DNA of 10,959 nt from Lachnospiraceae bacterium (lineage in GTDB: Bacteria; Bacillota_A; Clostridia; Lachnospirales; Lachnospiraceae). Made by a program: the position numbers and the translations under genes. Under the pieces are notes generated by a model, which was not told the DNA's origin, did no database searches, and saw nothing but the letters and a program-made list of their open reading frames with translations. Within the stretch, counting starts at the first letter, position 1, and the number at the start of each line of letters is the position of its first letter. The stretch covers positions 1 through 10,959 of the forward strand of contig JAFZKM010000324.1 of assembly GCA_017553665.1 (NCBI GenBank). The letters are read 5' to 3'. Shown piece after piece: positions 7,402 to 10,959 of the stretch.

Positions 7402-9804
7402 TTACATCACAACGGTTACGTTATGAACCGAACCTTTTTCGAATACGGGGATCTTGTCGGCCTTCACGCCGTCCACCTCGATGCTCTTTACGCCCTTCAT
7501 TTTGCCGTCGGGATTCTTTACGGTGATGTTATAAGTCACTCCGCGGAAAATGCGGCTTACCTTAAATTCCTTCCAATCCGCCGGGATGCAGGGATCAACG
7601 GTGAGCGATGTGTAATCGGGCCTGATGCCGAGAATATAATGCGTAGCCGTGAAATACGACCATCCTCCTGAGCCGGTCATGAACGGATGTCTTGCCCTTC
7701 CGTACGCGGTGTGATCTACGCCGGCGATGAACTGGCAGTAAGAGTAGGGCTCGCTCTCCCTGATCTCGATCATGTCGTTCTGGTTGTAAGGGCAAAGCGC
7801 GTTGTAGAACTTCATCGCGATGTCGCCTCTTCCAAGTACGCAGGCAGCCGCCTGTGCCCAGGGATTCGGATGTGAGAAGATCGCGCCGTTTTCCTTAAGT
7901 CCGGGATAAACGCGTGTAACGAAGCCGATCTCGGGATCGGGCTTAGTATACGAAGGAGCGTTAAGAAGCAGCCCGTAAGGTGTGAACAGATACTTATCGA
8001 TCGCGTCAAGCGCCTTATTTGCCTTATCCTCATCAGCTGCTCCCGAAAGGATCGCCCATGCATTGGACTCGAGATGGACTCTGCCTTCTTCGTCTTCCTT
8101 GCATCCGATCTTCCTGCCCGATGCGGTAATGCCTCTGATGAACCAGTCGCCGTCCCAGCAGATGCCGTTTGAGATCTCTTTGACTTTATCCAATAGTTCT
8201 GTGTATTTCGCGACATCCTCTTTATTGCCGAGCTCGTCGGCAAGCTCCGTAAAGCAATCAAGCGCTCTGTAAAGAAGGAATGTAACCAACGTGCTCTCGC
8301 CGCCGCCGAGGTTCAGGCAGTCATTCCAGTCGGCTCTTAAGCCTTTGCAGATACCGTTCGCTCCGACCTGTTCAGTCGAGAAATCAAGGATCCTCTTCAT
8401 GTGGTCATAAACGGATTCGGCGAAATCATTGCCGTCGACAAAGGTGTCGGCGTAAGTTACCTGCTTGCGGACGAAATCAATATCTCCGGTTTCCTTGATG
8501 TATTCGACGATCGAAGGGATCAGCCAGAGACAGTCATCAGAACATGCCTGCTCGGCTGAATGGATAACGCTCTTGTCTGCCTTCGGGATAACCGTGGGGG
8601 AATCAAAGCCCGCGGCCTTCTCGTCCTTCTCAAACCATTCGGGCTGGAAAAGATGAAGCCCGTAACCCTTTGTCGTAAGGCCTTTAAGGAGCTCAATGAT
8701 CCTGGAACGGCACTTCTCGGGATTTGAGTGAAGCACGGTCATCGCGTCCTGCGCTGTGTCACGATAGCCCAGACCTACTCTTCCGCCGACCTCGATGAAC
8801 GAAGCAAAACGAGAGAACATGACATTTATCTCGGACTGATAAAGGGTCCAGATATTGATCAGGGAATTCATGCCTGCGTTCGGCGTATCGATGACCATCG
8901 CGTCAGCCTTGCGCTTCCAGTAAAGCCTTAAGTCTTCATAAGCGGCGTCAACGTTCTTAAAGTCCGAATATTTCTTTCTGATGGGGAACGCGGCCTCGCG
9001 CTTACCCTCGCCGAGCATGAAGATGTATCTTACTTCCTCGCCGGGCTTAAGGACGAACTTCTTCATCAGGCTTCCGCAATGGCTCATGCCCTTTTCCTCG
9101 GAGCCGAAGCACTTACCGTTGATGACAGCCTGAGGATTCGTCTCGGTATTATATGTTCCGAGGAACTTATCCCTTACGCAGTCAAAGCCGTCAGGCTCGA
9201 AGTTCGCGGTAAAGTACTGATAGCCGTCCTCCTCATAGAAGAGGTCTTCTTCGATCACACCGTCCTTATACGAACCGCCTGCGCAGTAAAGGCTCATCTG
9301 GAAATTGATATTGTCGATCATTACATGGTGGAATGAGAATTCAAGATATGAGAATATGGAGAGATCACGCTCTTTGTCGCCGGTATTCTTTACCTTCACA
9401 TCCCAGAGCAGAACGTTCTCGCCGCGCGGGATGCAGAGCTTTTCCTCTGAATGGATTCCGTTGTAATCGCACTCGTAAACGGTATAAGAAAGTCCGTGTC
9501 TGGTGCGATATTTTGCCTTTTCAAGGTCTTTGCCGACAGGCTGCCAGGAAGCGGACCAGTAGTCGCCGTCGGCATTGTCACGAAGATAAACGTAGAAACC
9601 GGGGCGGTCCATGGGAACGTTATTCCCGTGAAAACGAGATATCCTGTGGTATTCGGGAGTTTTATAGAAGCAGTAGCCTCCTGCGGTATGATTAACGACC
9701 GCAGCCATGTCCTCCACGCCGAGATAATTGGTCCAGGACACCGGAAGATCAACTCTGTCGATAACGTATTCTCTGGCGGAATCGTCAAAATAACCGTATT
9801 TCAT
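7402..9804 (-). CDS. GH94 disaccharide phosphorylase, N,N'-diacetylchitobiose phosphorylase-like
   Basis: Complete 800-residue cytoplasmic inverting phosphorylase. An N-terminal beta-sandwich (about 1-290, opening KYGYFDDSAREYV) is followed by a linker, an (alpha/alpha)6 barrel (about 305-710) and a C-terminal beta-domain. The catalytic acid is in GLRADWNDCLNLGGGES with Asp492, the same number as in the Vibrio chitobiose phosphorylase as I recall it. Phosphate-site candidates are Arg332, His645 and Thr710-Gly711. The length and many blocks (VGGRVGLGYRDTAQDA, GRVHLESN, KENGAIFSHPNPWA, PYNQND) agree with my memory of that enzyme more than with cellobiose phosphorylase. Substrate is therefore likely (GlcNAc)2, giving GlcNAc-1-P plus GlcNAc; cellobionate, cellobiose or another beta-linked disaccharide is possible. 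GGGGAGG seven bases before the ATG fixes the start, but that ribosome site is buried in a long hairpin. The message ends with TAA directly followed by TGA. Confidence 0.92.
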   Translation of the reverse strand: MKYGYFDDSAREYVIDRVDLPVSWTNYLGVEDMAAVVNHTAGGYCFYKTPEYHRISRFHGNNVPMDRPGFYVYLRDNADGDYWSASWQPVGKDLEKAKYRTRHGLSYTVYECDYNGIHSEEKLCIPRGENVLLWDVKVKNTGDKERDLSIFSYLEFSFHHVMIDNINFQMSLYCAGGSYKDGVIEEDLFYEEDGYQYFTANFEPDGFDCVRDKFLGTYNTETNPQAVINGKCFGSEEKGMSHCGSLMKKFVLKPGEEVRYIFMLGEGKREAAFPIRKKYSDFKNVDAAYEDLRLYWKRKADAMVIDTPNAGMNSLINIWTLYQSEINVMFSRFASFIEVGGRVGLGYRDTAQDAMTVLHSNPEKCRSRIIELLKGLTTKGYGLHLFQPEWFEKDEKAAGFDSPTVIPKADKSVIHSAEQACSDDCLWLIPSIVEYIKETGDIDFVRKQVTYADTFVDGNDFAESVYDHMKRILDFSTEQVGANGICKGLRADWNDCLNLGGGESTLVTFLLYRALDCFTELADELGNKEDVAKYTELLDKVKEISNGICWDGDWFIRGITASGRKIGCKEDEEGRVHLESNAWAILSGAADEDKANKALDAIDKYLFTPYGLLLNAPSYTKPDPEIGFVTRVYPGLKENGAIFSHPNPWAQAAACVLGRGDIAMKFYNALCPYNQNDMIEIRESEPYSYCQFIAGVDHTAYGRARHPFMTGSGGWSYFTATHYILGIRPDYTSLTVDPCIPADWKEFKVSRIFRGVTYNITVKNPDGKMKGVKSIEVDGVKADKIPVFEKGSVHNVTVVM

Positions 9805-9811
9805 AAAAATA

Positions 9812-9857
9812 CCTCCCCAAAACGAAGTTTTTGTTTTACAACTTCATTTTAGGGAGG
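9812..9857 (-). promoter_or_regulatory. RBS-sequestering hairpin / possible attenuator before the phosphorylase
   Basis: Two 18-base arms (9840-9857 and 9812-9829) pair around a ten-base loop. In minus-strand RNA, CCTCCC-T-AAAA-T-GAAGTT faces AACTTC-G-TTTT-G-GGGAGG. The only two non-Watson-Crick positions are U-G wobbles, which would be C-A mismatches in plus-strand RNA, so the fold suits the mRNA strand. The 3' arm contains the GGGGAGG ribosome site of the phosphorylase gene, and the stem is followed by UAUUUUUAUG, a U-rich run like that of an intrinsic terminator. It could block translation, stop transcription, or both, unless something opens it. Confidence 0.7.
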
Positions 9858-9881
9858 CGCGTTTCTTTTTAGAATCGCCGT

Positions 9882-9898
9882 AATTGGCATTTGTTGAC
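9882..9898 (-). promoter_or_regulatory. Shared spacer motif, copy 2 (phosphorylase side)
   Basis: On the minus strand GTCAACAAATGCCAATT, 14 of 17 bases identical to the copy at 5916-5932. It lies about 25 bases upstream of the leader hairpin and about 80-95 bases before the phosphorylase ATG, a distance like that of copy 1 from the permease ATG. GATTCT about 18 bases after TAGTCA could be a -10, but the match is poor. Confidence 0.45.
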
Positions 9899-9910
9899 TA
9901 AATTTGCGAA

Positions 9911-10008
9911 GGTTACCAGCCGAGTGATAGCAACCGGTTAAATACTATCAGGTACAAGCCAAGTGATAGCAACCGGCCGGATACTTTCAGGTATCAGCCG
10001 AGTGACGG
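9911..10008. repeat. 39-40 bp tandem direct repeat, two and a half copies
   Basis: Units start at 9911 (40 bases), 9951 (39 bases) and 9990 (partial, about 19 bases). Each begins GGT(T)A-C/T and continues CAGCCGAGTGATAGC-type sequence (copy 2 reads AAGCCAAGTGATAGC). Inside each full unit TGATAG faces CTATCA (CTTTCA in copy 2) around a central palindrome: AACCGGTT in copy 1, CCGGCCGG in copy 2. No spacer-repeat alternation as in CRISPR. It abuts the large foldback. Confidence 0.75.
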
Positions 10009-10295
10009 TGCGGGCGGCGACGATAAAACTTCCGGGCACACGCTCTCGCTTCGGGTCGCAACGTAACGGACACTAAGCGCCATCTCGCGAATAAATCGCT
10101 CGATGTACGTTCGCTCAGCTCTCAGCCCGCGTTTCACGCTCCTGTCACAGACATATGCAATTGCTCAAGACCTACGGTCTCGGCAGTTGCATATAGTCTG
10201 CGACACCGGCTTCGCCGGGCTGAGAGCATTCGCTTCTCGCGCAAGTGCCGACGTTGCTTACGAGTCCCGGAAGTTTCATCTGCAGCGCCCACACC
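10007..10295. repeat. Large imperfect foldback (nested inverted repeat)
   Basis: Four inverted-repeat blocks are nested in the right order around a centre at 10173-10175. Outer: 10022-10036 with 10266-10280 (14 of 15 bases, core AAACTTCCGGG), with weaker match continuing out to 10007 and 10295. Next: GCAACGT 10058-10064 with ACGTTGC 10251-10257. Next: GCTCTCAGCCC 10118-10128 with GGGCTGAGAGC 10217-10227, perfect. Inner: 10143-10172 with 10176-10205, nearly continuous pairing over about 30 bases. The left arm is about 43 bases longer than the right and holds an extra hairpin (10081-10105); side hairpins GCGT/ACGC and CCGGC/GCCGG occur at matching places. Wobble positions do not favour one strand. 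It could be a structured RNA, a MITE-like element or a cruciform-forming site. No known family recognised. Confidence 0.7.
10081..10105. other. Hairpin inside the longer foldback arm
   Basis: CATC-TC-GCGA-ATAAA-TCGC-TC-GATG: two 4-bp stems separated by a symmetric 2x2 internal loop around a five-base loop. It lies in the part of the left arm that has no counterpart on the right. Confidence 0.45.
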
Positions 10296-10404
10296 TGAGA
10301 CCGGATAATATCGAACTCGGCAGACTAGGAACCTCTTTTAGAGATTTTAAAACAGGCCAATTTAAGCATTGAATAACAAATCTAAGTCAAAGAAATGATT
10401 TCCG
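10296..10404. other. AT-richer gene-free stretch, nothing identified
   Basis: Between the foldback and the end of the partial gene. CTCGGCAG at 10316-10323 is a near inverted match to CAGCCGAG in the tandem repeat, so the foldback may extend weakly. CTCTTTTAGAG followed by ATTTT (about 10333-10348) is a weak plus-strand terminator shape. I see no clear terminator for the minus-strand gene and no promoter. Confidence 0.3.
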
Positions 10405-10959
10405 TCAGTCTTCTCTTGCCATCCCGTATCCGTTGTAGCATTGCATCTTCGGATGCCAGACGGTTACGTTAAAATGAAACTCTGCCGGGCCGTAGTTGTC
10501 TTCTACAAATTCCCGTGCCATGTTGAAAATATCGTTCTTTATCTTTTCTATTCTTTCCGGGTCATTGAGTTTCAGTTTCTTAAAGTCGGCCGTTTCATAG
10601 ACTATATTAAGCCCAGGGAGAGTCGATGCATAAAGATCTCTCGGGGTCTTACCGACCGAAGCCCAAAGGTATTCCTTCACCTTTTCTTTCTGTCCGTATG
10701 CGAAGTCACAGTAGCAGAGCTTATCGTAGTACGACGCAACGATGTACATATCAGCGTCGTAGCATTCATCCATATCGGCGTTTTTCGATTGTAAGTATTC
10801 GTGCCAGACAGGCAGGATCTTTTCATAGTATCCATCGTTTACGAGTCCCATCGCTTCGCTCTCGATGATCTCTCTGTACGACGCTCCGCGTGCATTGATC
10901 CTCAAGTACGGAACCCTGACATGATCTCCGTTTTTCTCGCGCGAAAAACTGCTGCTCCC
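10405..10959 (-). CDS. Unrecognised protein, C-terminal part, 5' end beyond window
   Basis: 184 codons in an open minus-strand frame that runs off the right edge and ends with TGA. A TTG at 10905 could be read as a start, but the frame is open for the 18 further codons to the edge (GSSSFSREKNGDHVRVPY) with no obvious ribosome site, so I treat it as the end of a longer gene. The visible part is rich in Tyr, Asp, Glu and Lys and looks helical, with a stretch such as EEY-like helices around YDADMYIVASYYDKLCYCDF and KEKVKEYLWASVG, faintly TPR-like. It ends PAEFHFNVTVWHPKMQCYNG before MARED. No signal peptide or membrane segment is seen here. I do not recognise a family. It is separated from the sugar genes by 600 bases holding repeats, so a functional link is not implied. 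Confidence 0.7.
   Translation of the reverse strand, partial: GSSSFSREKNGDHVRVPYLRINARGASYREIIESEAMGLVNDGYYEKILPVWHEYLQSKNADMDECYDADMYIVASYYDKLCYCDFAYGQKEKVKEYLWASVGKTPRDLYASTLPGLNIVYETADFKKLKLNDPERIEKIKNDIFNMAREFVEDNYGPAEFHFNVTVWHPKMQCYNGYGMARED

Noticed and set aside
7402..9804. Calling the phosphorylase cellobiose phosphorylase
   Set aside because: Blocks around the active site and C-terminus fit chitobiose phosphorylase better from memory; only a tree or assay could decide, so cellobiose and cellobionate are kept as alternatives.
9930..9950. CcpA (cre) operator near the repeats or leader
   Set aside because: No site matches the cre consensus well enough in the spacers examined.
9911..10008. 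CRISPR array
   Set aside because: Units are contiguous with no unique spacers, only two and a half copies, and no cas genes are visible.
10103..10372. Plus-strand open frame of 89 codons inside the foldback
   Set aside because: It follows the inverted repeat through both arms, so its residues are set by the fold; no ribosome site and no protein-like pattern.
10403..10905. TTG at 10905 as true start of the right-end gene
   Set aside because: The frame stays open to the window edge and no ribosome site precedes the TTG, so the gene more likely begins outside.

Overview
The window looks like a carbohydrate-use locus from a Gram-positive Firmicute, most likely a Clostridia/Lachnospiraceae-type gut or rumen bacterium. 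The evidence is the lipoprotein-anchored solute-binding proteins, the strong GGAGG-type ribosome binding sites, a YesM-type sensor kinase, and an LplA/LplB/LplC-type ABC importer with no ATPase of its own. Base composition looks mid-range by eye. The family or genus is an inference, not something the sequence proves. Every supported gene lies on the minus strand, so transcription runs from high to low coordinates.

Layout in the direction of transcription: (1) 10959-10405 is the C-terminal part of an unrecognised protein that enters from the right edge. (2) 10404-9805 is a 600-base gene-free stretch. It holds a large imperfect foldback (about 10007-10295), two and a half copies of a 39-40 base tandem repeat (9911-10008), a sequence motif shared with the transporter spacer (9882-9898), and a long hairpin that takes in the ribosome binding site of the next gene (9812-9857). 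(3) 9804-7402 is a GH94 phosphorylase closest, as I recall the family, to N,N'-diacetylchitobiose phosphorylase. (4) 7362-5947 is a phosphohexomutase. (5) 5946-5843 is a spacer with the second copy of the shared motif and inverted repeats. (6) 5842-4895 and 4880-3960 are two importer permeases. (7) 3902-2265 is the lipoprotein solute-binding protein, followed by a strong terminator (2215-2243). (8) 2149-410 is a YesM-type histidine kinase whose end overlaps by 14 bases the start of (9), a second solute-binding lipoprotein (423-1) cut by the left edge.

Proposed working: the lipoprotein and the two permeases import a beta-linked disaccharide, powered by a shared MsmX-like ATPase encoded elsewhere. 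The GH94 enzyme splits it in the cytoplasm with phosphate, giving a sugar-1-phosphate and a free sugar. The mutase then converts the 1-phosphate to the 6-phosphate. If the sugar is chitobiose, these would be GlcNAc-1-P, GlcNAc and GlcNAc-6-P. The kinase plus its overlapping lipoprotein look like a sensing module; no response regulator is visible and it may lie past the left edge.

The least explained parts are non-coding: the possible attenuator/RBS-sequestering hairpin before the phosphorylase, the motif shared by the two spacers, and the foldback plus tandem repeat. The rest resembles a known type of sugar-use locus, although its exact substrate and its regulation are open.
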